Shown in pieces: positions 1 to 10,339 of a stretch of 64,000 nucleotides of DNA; the first letter of the stretch is position 1, and each line of letters starts with the position of its first letter. Source of the DNA: Simmondsia chinensis (taxonomy: Eukaryota > Streptophyta > Magnoliopsida > Caryophyllales > Simmondsiaceae). Under the pieces are notes generated by a model that was given only the letters and a program-made list of their open reading frames with translations, made no database searches and was not told the DNA's origin. The stretch is from assembly GCA_018398585.1 (NCBI GenBank), contig JAGTTD010000010.1:23755739-23819738 (forward strand), given 5' to 3'. The position numbers were made by a program, and so were the translations under genes.

Positions 1-289
1 AAACCTTAAAAATTGCTTTTCCCATCCCCAAACTTAGAGTTAACATTGTTCTTAATGTTCAAAGAACTACAAGAATTAAGTGAGGCGAGAGATACCTCCC
101 AGGTTTGAGGATTGCGTGTTGATGGTATATGTTGACATTGTGCGACCCCCAAACTTGTTACAAAATACCCGTTTAATCAAAAATAAACACGAGAAAAACA
201 AAAATAATGGAAGGAAAATAAAATTAGATAAATAAAGATATAAACCCTTGGGTTGCCTCCCAAGAAACGCTTAGTTTATTATCGTTAGC

Positions 290-1381
290 TCAACTTTCTG
301 GGTGGATCAATCCCATGTCCTGAAGGAGAATAGAGTTTCCACCGTCCATCCATAATGACCATTTTCTTCCATGACTCTTCCTTGTTCTCTTCTTTACACG
401 ACCTCCTCCACCTTCTCTAATCTTGAGATCTTTGAGCCTGATTTGCCACAGCTTGATTTTCCTTTCCCGATTTCTTCTGCTATTTTTCTTTGAGGCATCC
501 ATGGTTCTAAAAATTTCTGACCATGTTAGGTAGGCTCGACATTCTATTTCAATGTTTGGTGGTAATGGGTCAGTAAAGATAGGGTTGGTCCTAGGTGGCT
601 CTGAGTTGACTAAGGGGATTATGTCACATTGAGGTGGTTCTTTTAATGTGTCTTTATCCCTCAATGCTATGGTGTTAGTTTGCTCCCCTAGAATGGTGAC
701 GGTATTGCTAGGCAAAGATTCTTCAGACCTCTCCTACTGCTCCTCTATTGCAGTCCCTACTTGAGGTTTAGGATTTTGGATGGAGGTTCTTTGGCTTTTT
801 AGGTCACTCACAGTTTCCATGAATTCCCAAAAGGTCTCTTCTAAGTCATTGTTCTTTTCTTGAGATGGATAAATGAGTGGCCAAAATGCTTCGTGATGAT
901 TCCAAGAAGTATCCATCCATTCTTGACTATAGGTGCTATAGTGGGTAATGTACTGGGATTGGTTAAAATTTAACATGTAATTACCTTGTTCAAAACCCCA
1001 TGAGGAAAAGCTATTACCTAATTGGCATTCCATACTGGCATGGTTACCTACAAAAAATTCACATCTAGGAGCACGAGCAGTAATCATCTCATTTACTGTT
1101 TCTCGAATTTGTGAAAGTTGAGCAGATAATTCACTATATTCACGAGTGCTCAGTTTTCTTTTCGGTATAGCTTGATATTGAGGTCTCATAAAGTTATATT
1201 GCTCAAAATTTGATGAAGAAAAGCTATTACCTATTTGGCATTCTATATTAGTATGGCTACCTGCACAAAATTCACATCTAGGAGTACTAGCAGTAATCAT
1301 GTCTTCAATTAGTGAAAGTTGAGTAGATAATGGATCAAATACAACTTGGTATTGAGGTCTTATAAAGTTGTAGCAAGCCAT
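290..1381 (-). pseudogene. gag-like ORF with duplicated zinc-knuckle motifs, one stop
   Basis: The start chosen is the Met at 1381, because the next block (MACYNFIRPQYQ) is repeated later in the same protein (NFMRPQYQ). Two copies of a Cys-X2-Cys-X3-His-X4-Cys-type knuckle are seen: CEFCAGSHTNIEC in the first, and CEFFVGNHASMEC in the second, where the second Cys has become Phe. Each is followed by a similar NSFSS..FEQ stretch, so an internal duplication of about 85 residues is likely. The frame meets one stop near 734 and continues in the same frame to 290 with a Lys/Arg-rich C-terminus. Such knuckles are found in nucleocapsid parts of plant gypsy and LARD interiors; RNA binding is inferred. 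No protease or RT follows within the window. Confidence 0.55.
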
Positions 1382-1676
1382 CACTCTTAGCACTCTTATC
1401 TTTTTTTTTTTTTGAATAAATAAATAAATAAACTTAAGAGTTAGAGGAAAAATAAAATTAGCGAGAAAGAGTAGGAATACAACCACCTTTGAAAACCAAT
1501 CTTTAGAGAGGGATGTCCGTAATGAAAAAGGTTTTAAAAAACTTAAAGAAATCAAACTTAACTTTGAAGAACTTATATAGGTGAATTAAAAGTTAAAACA
1601 CAGTTAAAATTAATCAGAAAACTTATAAATACAATAATTTTAAAATAAAAATAGAGAAAAATATGGTTTTAAGGAA

Positions 1677-1679
<3 letters not shown>

Positions 1680-1707
<28 letters not shown>
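1680..1707. repeat. 28-nt poly-G run (poly-C on minus)
   Basis: An uninterrupted run of 28 G lies between the primer site and the zinc-knuckle ORF of the left-end element. It creates an artificial poly-Pro stretch in minus-strand translation. It may be a homopolymer expansion in the untranslated leader, and its exact length may be a sequencing artefact. Confidence 0.9.
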
Positions 1708-1991
1708 TAGTTGCACTAATGTTTTGAAAAAAATTTTTAATTAAAATAAAGATGACAATAAGAAAAAAAATACAAGAACAACAAAATAACACAAAACTAA
1801 CAAATTTTAACAAAAACACAATTTTGGGGGTATATTCTATACAAATTTTTCGCTTTTTTTTTTTCAAAGAATTTATCATTACGAATGAATCAAATGAAAA
1901 ATTTCTTAAACTTAAATAAAATTTACAAATTTTTAACAATTTCAAATTGGCACCAAAACAAGTTGGTATAGATATCACTCAAATAGAGTCA

Positions 1992-2010
1992 ATCCCCGGC
2001 AACGGTGCCA
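1992..2010 (-). other. Primer-binding site, tRNA-Asp type
   Basis: On the minus strand the sequence TGGCACCGTTGCCGGGGAT follows the LTR end by a few bases. It matches the complement of the plant tRNA-Asp acceptor end plus CCA with about one mismatch, so it marks the start of minus-strand DNA synthesis and gives the element its orientation. Confidence 0.8.
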
Positions 2011-2016
2011 AAAACT

Positions 2017-3465
2017 TGATGCTTACTTTGCGTATGCGTTAGCAAGTGCACTAGTCGTATCAAGTAATAAAGAAATGAGTAGAGTATCATCCCACGAGGA
2101 TTGTTATTGAATCTGTACCAAGATTAGTAGCTTTGATGTTATTTGAATAACCAAAAATTGAGATGTTGATATGAAATAAAATAAACTAAAATGAAACAAA
2201 ATATGTTAACTAATTTTATGAAGTTTTTTTTTATGATTTAATAATATCGGAGGCATCCGATTTCACCTATTTGCATCAATACGCCTTTCTATTCTCGTTA
2301 TTCAAGTTGTTATTACGTGTTGATGGTTGAAAACCCTAATTTATTAAATATTCTCTATCGATCAACATTTAGCATGCTCTTTTACATATTAACCCATCAC
2401 TCTTGTGCATGAATTTAAATAAGAAAAGTGTTTTTAAAGATCTATGATTTTCTCTTAAAAGCCACACAAATTGCGTTAATCTCTCTCGAGCATTCGCTCA
2501 ACTTGTGGTGCTTATCACCTTAGCACTCATCATAAATCTCCTCTCGGACTCATTACGAATCATTATAGGCCTGAAATGGTGATCAAGCATTTAAAAATCA
2601 TGAAGAACAATGATAAACACTTCAACAACACAATGACAAAACAAGGAATACGTTGAATTAGAAATAGGCGTATATTACAACTTAGGCTACATCGTAGCCT
2701 TGGAATAACAAAATTAGTTCATGATAAGCTTAATATAAAGCATAACTAATACAAAATTCATGAACTTAGAAGAAGAAAAGGCTAAAAAGGACTTAAAAAT
2801 GTAAAATTACAAACCGAACTTTCTTCCTTCTTCTTCTTCTTCCTTCACCCGTTTTTCTATTACTTCTTCTACACTTTGTATGAGTTTTTGTATGAATGAA
2901 GGATGATCTAACTCCCCCAAAACCTCCTCTATTTATAATGTTTAGGGGGTGAATAAAAATATGGAAAAATAACTTCAATCTTGCTTCCTTTTTGCTAATT
3001 CTCACGGCTCATCTTCAACTTGCAAAGTCTGAGTTATTTTATGTATTTTCTTCACTTTCACTACCCAAAACCTACAGAAAATGATAGTTTTGATGTTGTA
3101 TGATACATATACAAGTTTTTATGTTATACATATACAATGAACTTGAGCTATAAAATATGACAAAAGTTGCCGCCCAAAAGCAAGTTGCACATTTTAGTGT
3201 TCATTCTTTGTTGGTTCATTATATAACCGTGAGTTTTGGGATGATTTTTCTATTTTATTGATTTTATTTGACGTATCATGAATTTACTTGTTGATGTTAA
3301 TGATAAAACCTAGCAAGATTTAATATAAAATGAGTGTTTTTGCAAGAAAATAGCGAAATAGTTCAAAATGAGCAAAACTGAGCAAAAACGATAGAAGTTT
3401 GATGTAAAATGGTTAAAAACATATCAAAATAATATAGATAATTATATACTAATTTAGACTTATCA
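2017..3465 (-). repeat. 5' LTR of the left-end element
   Basis: The LTR has TGAT/ATCA inverted ends on the minus strand (starts TGATAAGTCT at 3465, ends next to the primer site). It is about 1,449 bp and AT-rich. The outer edge abuts Tat LTR sequence at 3466, so 3466-3470 is the presumed target duplication; its partner lies off the window. No long ORF is supported inside: the (GAA)n-rich ORF near 2793-3005 looks like low-complexity sequence. Confidence 0.65.
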
Positions 3466-3918
3466 CACGACCTTCATTAGGTTTACCTAAACTCATTCGA
3501 GTTATGATAAGTCAAGGGTGCTTGGCTTAAAAACCTGACTAACTAGGGCTTGTAAGTTGTGAACTCTTGGGTTTGTCGCCGCCCCAATTCCTGACTTTTA
3601 AATGTACAAAGAAAGGTGTCTATGGGCTCTAGTCCTTCACTGTAATTACCACTTCAATTAGATCCATATCTCTTTAATTTTCTGTCAAAATATATAAAAA
3701 ATATCTAAAAAAGTCTTCTTAATTGAAGCAAAAGCAGAATTTGTGTTATAACCGAAGCTGGATACACCAAAATATCACTACCTTCTCTATAAAAACAGTG
3801 AGTGGTTGAGGTCAAAGACTTACGGTCCGAATTTAGGCTCACTCCTTAGTTACAGTGAATCCCTTTTGCACGTTTGCTTACATTTGCATTTACGGTGATC
3901 ACATCACACTTAATAACA
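3466..3918 (+). repeat. Truncated first LTR of the Tat complex
   Basis: This segment aligns by eye with about 20205-20640 and 33620-34075, sharing landmarks such as CTAAACTCATTCGAGTTAT, the GGATACACCAA block and GGTTGAGGTCAAAGA. Its left part is cut off by the element at 1-3465; its right part is split by a LINE and continues at 5672-5706. 3901-3918 is the left copy of the LINE target duplication. Confidence 0.75.
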
Positions 3919-4884
3919 TGCTCAAACTAGAGTGGTCACTATGGAAGGGAAGACAGACGCTTTTCCCATTACTGTAGGGGTACACTAAGGATCAGCCTTG
4001 AGTCCCTTTCTGTTCATTTTGGTGATGGACGAGCTCACTAGGCACGTCCAAGGGGATGTAACTTGGTGCATGCTTTTCGCGGATGACATAGTCCTAGTGG
4101 GTGAGTCTAGAGTGGAAGTGAATGAGAAACTAGAACTTTGGAGGGTGACCCTAGAATCAAAAGGTCTAAGGCTCAGTAGATCTAAAACAGAATATATGGA
4201 ACTTAAGTTCAGCACCTCTACCACGCCAAGAGCAGAAGTTGTACGGATTGGAACAGAGAACATACCTCAGAAAGTATGCTCTAAATATCTGGGTTCCATG
4301 GTGCAGAATGATGACGAAGTGGATGCAGATGTCAACAACAGGATTAAAGTGGGTTGGCACAAATAGAGAAAGGCAGTGGCGATACTGTGTGATAGGAAAT
4401 TCCCACTAAAACTAAAGGGTAAATACTATAAGACGGTAGTGAGGCTAGCTATGTCCTACGGGGCAGAGTGCCGACCTGTAATGTGTCACCAAGCTCAAAT
4501 GATGAGGGTGGCAGAGATGAAAATGCTAAGGTGGATGTGCGGACACACAAGGAGGGACAAGATATGAAATGAGGTCATTAGAAGTAAACTGGGTGTTGCC
4601 CCAATAGAAGATAAGTTGAGGGAGCAACGTCTGCGGTGGTTTGGGCATGTTAGAAGGATACCCACCACTGCACCTGTCAGGATATGCGAACAACTCCACA
4701 TAGCAAACAGAAAGAGGGGGAGAGGACAACGAAATAAGAGCTGGATGGAGACAATACGACGGAATCTTACCTATCTCAACCTAAATGATGAGATGGCTCT
4801 TGACAGAGCTATGTGGAGGACTAGGACAGGCATATACCCGATGCAGCGGTGTAGGTGCATCTGCCCACTCGTAAACTCGATCTA
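3919..4884 (+). pseudogene. RTE LINE reverse transcriptase, C-terminal half
   Basis: The reading frame starts inside the RT domain and stays in one frame throughout, with three stops: 3989 (where CAA for Gln is expected before GSALSPF), 4364 (TAG for expected TGG) and 4565 (TGA for expected CGA). It includes the GSALSPFLFILVMDEL block, the catalytic LFADDIVLV motif (about 4072-4098), a KTEYM block, and the conserved C-terminal tail of plant RTE proteins (WFGHVRR, CEQLHI, SWMET, ALDRAMW). The Asp-Asp pair is intact, unlike the copy at 50244. The endonuclease and N-terminal RT are absent through 5' truncation. No function is expected. Confidence 0.85.
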
Positions 4885-5029
4885 GTGCCACGACTCTACG
4901 GTATGCCTATTCCACAGCTTGGGCATATGGAATTGCGGTCCCAAGGGCCGCCATTAGGGTTGTGGTATGTGGCATAGTGGGGCGTGGCCTAGATAGAAGA
5001 AACAATATAAAATGAAAAGCTGCAAATGA

Positions 5030-5230
5030 AGTGGTTGAGGCTCGCCAAGAGGAGACCACCCACAGCTCCAGTCAGGTATTGCGATCACCTTCGTACCACA
5101 CTAGGAAGAAGAGGATGAAACAGGCCAAAGAAGGAATTATTGCAGTCGTACGGCAGGTCCTCACCCACCTAAACCCTCGGAAGGAGATGGCCTTAGAAAG
5201 AGCTAGAGCTTAAGGGAGGACTAGCATAGG
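5030..5230 (+). other. Degenerate second copy of the LINE C-terminal domain
   Basis: Across two frames this stretch reads RRPPTAPVRYCDHL, then VLTHLNPRKEMALERARA. This parallels RIPTTAPVRICEQL and LTYLNLNDEMALDRAMW some 350-400 bp upstream in the LINE ORF. The same arrangement occurs in the other LINE copy (52230-52510), so the duplication predates both insertions. Confidence 0.6.
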
Positions 5231-5479
5231 AGTAGCAGAGGTAGCGGCCTCACACTGCTGATTATTCTACTATTTATGTGCTCATAGGCGTATAGGCTCA
5301 TCAGGCTGTACCTATCTACCTATACGCCTATCTGTCTACTATCGGCCTATTTGCTTATTTGTTTATTTGGCATATTTGCTTATACTAGCTGTCTTGTTGG
5401 ATAGGTTTTGCCTCGTAGTCTCCTCTAGGTCATTTTTATGCTATGACTTACTCTTTTGCTTTCATGACATATTACTCAC

Positions 5480-5671
5480 AACTCATTGCTCACAGGTCTC
5501 CATGAGGCGATGAAGACTTACCTCTCAGGTTGGGGGTCCTCGGAAATAGCCTCTCTTCAAGTTGACACCCTGAAGGGGGAAGGCTGCATACATCTACCAC
5601 CCCCCCCCCCCCCCCCCCCAAAGACCCCGCTTTTGCGGGAGCTCTTGAGGCACTGGGATTGTTGTTGTTGT
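5480..5671 (+). other. RTE LINE 3' end: poly-C run, stem-loop, (GTT)n tail
   Basis: The shared 3' end runs: TCGGAAATAG block, GGGGGAAGGCTGCATACATC, a C run of 20 (5600-5619), a GC-rich palindrome around CCCGCTTTTGCGGGAG, a CACTGGGATT box and a GTT repeat. The same order is found at 6312-6440 (minus), 48473-48581 and 53000-53142. The short stem plus tail is the likely recognition signal for the LINE reverse transcriptase. Confidence 0.75.
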
Positions 5672-5711
5672 ACATCACACTTAATAACAACAAACATGGA
5701 AAACATGCCTT

Positions 5712-5729
5712 TTGGTGACCCCAATGGGA
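5712..5729 (+). other. Degenerate primer-binding site of first Tat unit
   Basis: TTTTGGTGACCCCAATGGGA follows the LTR end (about 5706). It resembles the TTTGGYGACTC..TGGGGA primer site common in Tat elements. The corresponding site of the second unit lies at about 20676-20694 (CATGACCATAGTGGGAGG). Assigned by position and resemblance. Confidence 0.5.
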
Positions 5730-5879
5730 GGCTTAAAGTAAGACTTCATTGTCTTCAACCCATTATGGATTACCATAATGTAATTTTGAACCATTTGTCG
5801 ATGGTCAGAACCAAGAGGTCCAGTGCTCTTAAACATGGGGAACCTGAAGGCCTAGCCTTAATTTGATCCCCACTTGAGC

Positions 5880-6839
5880 ATCCTCTTCAACAAAGCCCTA
5901 TAACACGAAGGGATGAAACCATTCATAGTTATGCAGTGAAAGCGGCGGTGGTGATGACATCCCAGAAGATGAATGCATTGGGCTTGATGGCCATTCTCGA
6001 AAGACTCTCATGGATATGCGCAAACATAGTTTAGAAATCATGGATCAAAGGGTCCAACAAATTATGAGAGAGGCCCTTGAGAAACAATATGCTGAAAAGG
6101 AGAGCACTCTAGCGGCCCAGCATGAAGATTCTGCAACCATGAGAGCCGTGATAAATGATGTAGGAACCTTAATGAATGAAAGGCTTCATAAAGAAACTGG
6201 CAGAGTCTTAGTCGAGATGAACTCAACTTTGTCTTCTACTACTACCCTTATTTCTAAAGACGTGGCAAGCATACAGTAGTTGAGGTCGAGCCAATCTTGG
6301 TTAGACAGGCTCACAACAACAGTCCTAGTGCCACAGGGGTCCCGCTTGTGCAAGGTCGGGGGGGGGGGGGGGGGGTAGGATGTACGCAGCCTTACCCTGT
6401 TAGAGTGAGATCGTGACGAGAGGCTGTTTCTGAGGACCGCCTTGGTTAGACAGGCTAAGGCTAATAATGGCTTAGTCCAAGCAGTTAGAGAAGACATTAT
6501 GCAACTTAGGCATGTACTTCCTCCATTAGTTGGATACCCACATGAAGCTCCTCTGAGCTCATGGTTACCAGCTGCTTGGGCTGACTACATAGTCCCTGAG
6601 AGAATGAAAATCCCATGTGTGGCTGACCCAAGTGTCACACACCTTGGATCTAGCCATAAAAATGACAACTTGCCCCTAGGGGTTTTTGAACCTTCATATC
6701 AGGGACTTTCTATGGCTTTGAGGGATCTCAAAGCATATGTGCCGATGTCACCTGTCCTCGAGATGGGGGGCATGACCGTTCATACCCTCCTTAAGTTAGA
6801 GATGTTGCCATGAGTCCCACTTAATGCCTTTAAATGGGT
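5880..6839 (+). pseudogene. Tat gag, N-terminal part (first unit), interrupted
   Basis: The conceptual product starts with a charged, probably coiled-coil segment (6010-6279: MDMRKHSLEIMDQRVQQIMR onward, rich in Glu/Lys/Gln) and continues after a LINE insertion at 6312-6440 with a block at 6457-6813 (QAKANNGLVQAV, PLVGYPHEAP, NLPLGVFEPS, SPVLEMGG). The same blocks recur in the second unit at 20940-21600 (LARQAKTYKGLVHAV, NVPLGVAGP, LPVLEMG), so this is gag rather than spurious ORF. It is cut by the chromovirus at 6845 and resumes at 12222. The capsid-like region lies downstream. Confidence 0.65.
6312..6440 (-). mobile_element. Short 5'-truncated RTE LINE tail, 16-bp target duplication
   Basis: 129 bp of LINE 3' end on the minus strand lies between exact 16-bp copies of CTTGGTTAGACAGGCT (6296-6311 and 6441-6456). 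It keeps the AAGGCTGCGTACATCC block, a C run of 20 (plus-strand G run 6358-6377), the GC-rich stem, the CACTAGGACT box and a short GTT tail. It is a dead-on-arrival LINE copy, or a SINE sharing this tail, inside Tat gag. Confidence 0.88.
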
Positions 6840-6844
6840 GTGCA

Positions 6845-7140
6845 TGTCATGTCCCAGAATGTAATTGAATTTTGTATTTTTGGTAGGAAAGGTTGTTGAA
6901 GTTGTATTTGGTGTGCGGTTGTTGAGTCGGTTGGTTTGAGTTGCTGGTCTAGATTCATTGTTGGTTTCTTAATCTTGTAATAGCTATAAGTGGGTAGTTT
7001 GAGATGTAAGACTCATTCATTCATAATAAAATTGAAATATCTTTAGATATTTTCTCTCTAATTCCTCATCCCCTTCCCTTCTTTCTCTCATCTTAATTCT
7101 GTCTCCTAGGTTAAGATCAAGATCATCTTGATGCTTAACA
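6845..7140 (+). repeat. 5' LTR of chromovirus 1
   Basis: The 296-bp LTR begins TGTCATGTCCC and ends GATGCTTAACA. The AATAAAATTG stretch near 7025 is a candidate polyadenylation signal. The 12-base primer site TGGTATCAGAGC follows at 7143. Confidence 0.93.
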
Positions 7141-7142
7141 AT

Positions 7143-7154
7143 TGGTATCAGAGC
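7143..7154 (+). other. Primer-binding site, tRNA-iMet
   Basis: TGGTATCAGAGC is the standard complement of the plant initiator tRNA-Met 3' end, two bases after the LTR end at 7140. Confidence 0.95.
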
Positions 7155-7273
7155 CTTGAGCTACACATTTGATCGGATTACATTCACTTTAATTCGATTG
7201 ATTGAGCTGTTTTGGTTCGACAAATTGCTGAATTGTGATATGTTCAATTCTGGCTAGGAAAAGAAGATATAAT

Positions 7274-8400
7274 ATGGCCCCTACTACTCGCGCCAATGTA
7301 GCTAACAATGCAACTAATACCGTGCCCAATGTTGCAACAAGTAGTGCAGCTGGAGGAGCTCCTCCTTATGCAGTTGTAGCTGGAGCTGATGGAGGCGGTG
7401 TTCAAGGAGTCCAGATAAATCAAGTTCTTCAAATGATGCAGAATATTTTCAGAACTTTCCAGTAGGATATGGAACAAAAGTTGGATCAGAAGTTAGACAA
7501 TCAAGCCCAGAAATTATATCAGAAATTTGAGAATCAATCATAGCAATTTTCTCAACATCTTTCTGATTGGCAGAGGCGAAGTGAGTCCCAGCCACCGGGG
7601 GGAGGAATTCTTCTTCCAGCTAGGCAGCAGCCATTCTGGCAGCAAACTAAACCACTAGATCCCACTGCTCCAGCTGCTGATTCAAGTGACAGTGCTACTA
7701 ATGCAAGAAATTATGCATTCAGGCAGCCTCGGGTTGATTTGGAACCATTTGATGGTACTTTGCCTATATCATGGTTGAGGAAATTCTAAAGATACTTCAA
7801 GTTTTATAATATTGATGATCAGGAGAAGGTTGAGCTTGCAGCAGTTTATTTGCGTGGGGAAATGGAGACCTGGTACTATGGTCAGCTGCGCACTAAGCCT
7901 GACCATACTTGGACCACATTCTCAAATGAATTTTGTTCAAGGTATGGTGATGAAGATGTGAGTGAAGTAGTAGATCACTTCAATAAGCTGGTGCAAACTG
8001 CTTTTGTTAAGGACTATATGACTCATTTTGAAGGGTTGCGAGCTAGAATGCTTTCTGTTTATCTTGATGCACCAGGAGCCTTCTATGTATCCAGCTTTGT
8101 GAGTGGACTCAAACCACGCATCAAGAGTTTGGTGAAAGCTTTTCAACCTGATAACTTGACTCAAGCATACACTAAGGCTAGGAAGGTGGAGAGTTCTGTA
8201 TTGACAAATGTTGAGACTCCTAAGGTGAAGTGTAACTTCCCTGGTTCCTCATCCACATGATCTACCCAGCCTAGCAATAAGAATGGCAACTTTGATGATA
8301 AGAGGCCACAAAAGTTATGTTACAAATGCAATCAAAAGTACTTCTTTGGTCACAAGTGTGATCCTAAGTACTTAATGACAGTCACTGGGGAAGTAACTGA
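7274..8400 (+). pseudogene. Chromovirus 1 Gag (capsid and zinc knuckle)
   Basis: The Met at 7274 (MAPTTRANVANN) is preferred to the upstream Met at 7235 because the related element at 19145 starts similarly (MAGGPTTHANAAQN). The product has an Ala/Gln-rich N-terminus, a Gln-rich coiled-coil-like stretch, the capsid core (about 7735-8200: RVDLEPFDGTLP, MTHFEGLRARML, YVSSFVSGLKPRI) and a nucleocapsid motif CYKCNQKYFFGHKC at about 8320-8361. In-frame stops occur at 7463, near 7540, at about 7787 and at 8258. Gag would package element RNA; this copy cannot make a complete product. Confidence 0.85.
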
Positions 8401-8459
8401 TGATGATGATCCAGACGAAATGGTTCCTCAAGAACCACAACTGGAGGAAGATAGTAGAG

Positions 8460-8956
8460 ACACTGATGATGACAATTATGTTGAAATCTCCATGAAGGCT
8501 CTAATAGGTAATGGTTCTCACAACACCATTCGAATCAAGGGAGTCTCAGGGTAGTAGGCACTGTTGATATTCATTGACAATGGGAGTACACACAGTTTTA
8601 TTGACCCTAAGGTGGTGCGAGCTATGGGACAAGAGATCATCAAAACTAACCCTCTGGCAGTTCCAGTGGCAGATGGAAATTCACTCCTAACACACACTAA
8701 ATGTAAGAATTTCAGTTGGAAGATGTAAGGACATAAATTTGTCTATGATTTTTGACTCTTGAGGCTTGGAGGCTGCGACATGGTTTTTGGGGTTGATTGG
8801 ATGAAGTCTTTTAGTCCAATTCTCTTTGATTTCTCACAACTAGCAGTATCCTTTGAGAAAGATCACCTCAAGATCAGGTTGCAAGGTATAGTTGAGCAGG
8901 GCCAGCTTCAGTTTATGAAGGGGAAAAAAGTTGCAGAAGATCCTAAAGAAGAGTGA
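8460..8956 (+). pseudogene. Chromovirus 1 aspartic protease
   Basis: The retroviral-type aspartic protease motif reads LLIFIDNGSTHSFIDP (about 8561-8608); most relatives have DSG or DTG, so the Asn is a substitution within the catalytic triad. The downstream LRLGGCDMVFGVDWM block (about 8758-8800) is the usual flap-to-C-terminal region of plant Ty3/gypsy proteases. Two stops precede the active site (about 8551-8556) and more follow (near 8728 and 8755). Its role would be polyprotein cleavage. Confidence 0.8.
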
Positions 8957-9039
8957 TTACCTTTGGGTAGGACAACTCTACTCAATTTCTCCTACTGCAG
9001 TATATGATTAGGAAGATGTAAGGGCTCCTTTGGATGCTT

Positions 9040-10336
9040 TGTTATAGCAGTACAGGGATTTGTTTGAGCAGCCTGAGGAGCTGCCTCCAAGAAGGGCACT
9101 TGATCACTCAATTCCACTCAAAGAAGGATCTAATCCAGTTAATCTATGCCCTCACAAATACCCCCATTCTCAGAAAGATGAGATAGACAGGCAGGTGGAT
9201 GAGTTGCTAAGGACCAAGTTCATAAGGCATAGCCACAATCCTTTTGCATCCCCAGTGATCTTGGTAAAGAAGAAAGATGGAACATCAAGAATGTGTATTG
9301 ACTATCGTTAATTAAACTCCCTTACAATCAAGGACAAGTTTCCAATTCCTATCATCGATGATTTGCTTGACGAACTCTATGGAGCATGTTATTTCTCCAA
9401 GTTAGATCTCCGACAAGGGTATTATCAGATGAGAGTGCAAGAAAGAGACATCCATAAGACAACCTTTAGGACTCATCAAGGGCATTATGAATTTGTAGTA
9501 ATGCCTTTTGGATTGTCCAATGCACTAGCAACTTTCCAAGCTTTGATGAACAAGGTGTTCAAGGCCTATTTGAGGAGGTTTTTCCTTGTTTTCTTTGATG
9601 ACATACTGGTTTACAGCCCCACATTACAGCAGCACTTTGAGCACTTAAGGCTAGTTTTTCAGACTATAAGAGATCACAAGCTGTTTCCTAAGCTCTCAAA
9701 ATGTGCTTTTGCCAAGACTCATGTTGAGTATCTGGGTCACATTATCTCCGCTGAGGGGGTTGCTACCGATGCTAGAAAAGTTCAAGCTATGGAGAGTTGG
9801 CCTGAGCCCAGATCACTTAAGGAGTTGAGGGGATTCTTGGGCTTAACAGGGTATTATCGCAAATTCATTGTTGGTTATGGCTTACTTGCTAAGCCTTTGA
9901 CAGATCTGTTGAAGAAAGACAGCTTCAATTGGAATGAATCAGCTAGAGAGGCTTTTGAATCACTAAAGCAGGCTATGACTCAGGCTCCAGACATAGCAAT
10001 GCCGGATTTTAGCCAACCCTTCACACTTGAAACAGATGCAAGCAGCTTGGGTATTGGGGCAGTGCTTTCACAAGGTGGCAGACCCTTGGCTTATTTAAGC
10101 CAGGATTTGGGACCCAAGAATCAAAAGCTCCCCATTTATGAGAAGGGATACATGGCAATACTTCTAGTTGTTCAAGAATGGCGACAATACTTGGAGGGCC
10201 ATCAGCTTGTGATCAAAACTGACCACCAGAGCCTCAAGTATCTGTTAGAGCAATGGATTTCCACAAGAGTGCAAATAAAAGGGCTGATGAAGATGTTGGG
10301 GTTGGAATATACCATTGAGTACAAAAAAAGGGGCTA
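9040..10336 (+). pseudogene. Chromovirus 1 reverse transcriptase and RNase H
   Basis: RT landmarks in order: DHSIPLKEGSNPVN, MCIDYR (stop at 9309), SKLDLRQGYYQMRV, FVVMPFGLSNA, catalytic VFFDDILVYS (about 9588-9617), VEYLGHIIS, LRGFLGLTGYYRKF. RNase H follows with TLETDASSLGIGAVLS, PIYEKGYMAILLVVQEW and TDHQSLKYLLEQ. The RT Asp-Asp pair and the first RNase H Asp are present. A 324-residue stretch (9363-10337) is open after the single stop at 9309. A run of 7 A near 10322-10328 shifts the frame just before VADALSRR. This is the best-preserved part of the element. Confidence 0.92.
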
Positions 10337-10339
10337 AAA

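Larger units (their letters stand above)
1..3465 (-). mobile_element. 5' part of a large-LTR Ty3/gypsy-type element (LARD-like)
   Basis: Read on the minus strand, a 1.45-kb LTR (2017-3465) is followed by a primer-binding site complementary to the 3' end of plant tRNA-Asp and then by a non-RT interior running off the left edge. A degenerate zinc-knuckle ORF is the only coding signal. The tRNA-Asp primer and long LTR fit the Athila/Tat side of Ty3/gypsy, or a derived large retrotransposon derivative; without RT the lineage is inferred. It interrupts the LTR of the Tat element that resumes at 3466, so it is a later insertion. The partner LTR and second target-duplication copy lie outside the window. 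Positions 1-289 hold interior sequence with no ORF I recognise. Confidence 0.72.
3919..5671 (+). mobile_element. 5'-truncated RTE-type LINE, 18-bp target duplication
   Basis: The element is bounded by the exact 18-bp duplication ACATCACACTTAATAACA (3901-3918 and 5672-5689). It contains the C-terminal half of an RTE-clade reverse transcriptase, a degenerate repeat of the C-terminal domain (5030-5230), a long 3' region with a 20-nt C run (5600-5619) and a (GTT)n tail. Missing 5' sequence, TTG-repeat tail and long target duplication are what target-primed reverse transcription gives. It split the first Tat LTR. Confidence 0.88.

Noticed and set aside
1640..1978. Minus ORF with poly-Pro and membrane-like segments
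   Set aside because: The poly-Pro is the translated poly-C run and the hydrophobic part is AT-rich leader sequence between the primer site and the gag-like ORF.
3985..4263. Minus-strand ORF opposite LINE RT
   Set aside because: Shadow of the RT frame; the same shadow appears at 51172-51621 in the other LINE.
7143..7154. tRNA gene fragment
   Set aside because: TGGTATCAGAGC here and at the other chromovirus and copia LTRs is the retrotransposon primer-binding site; no cloverleaf around it.
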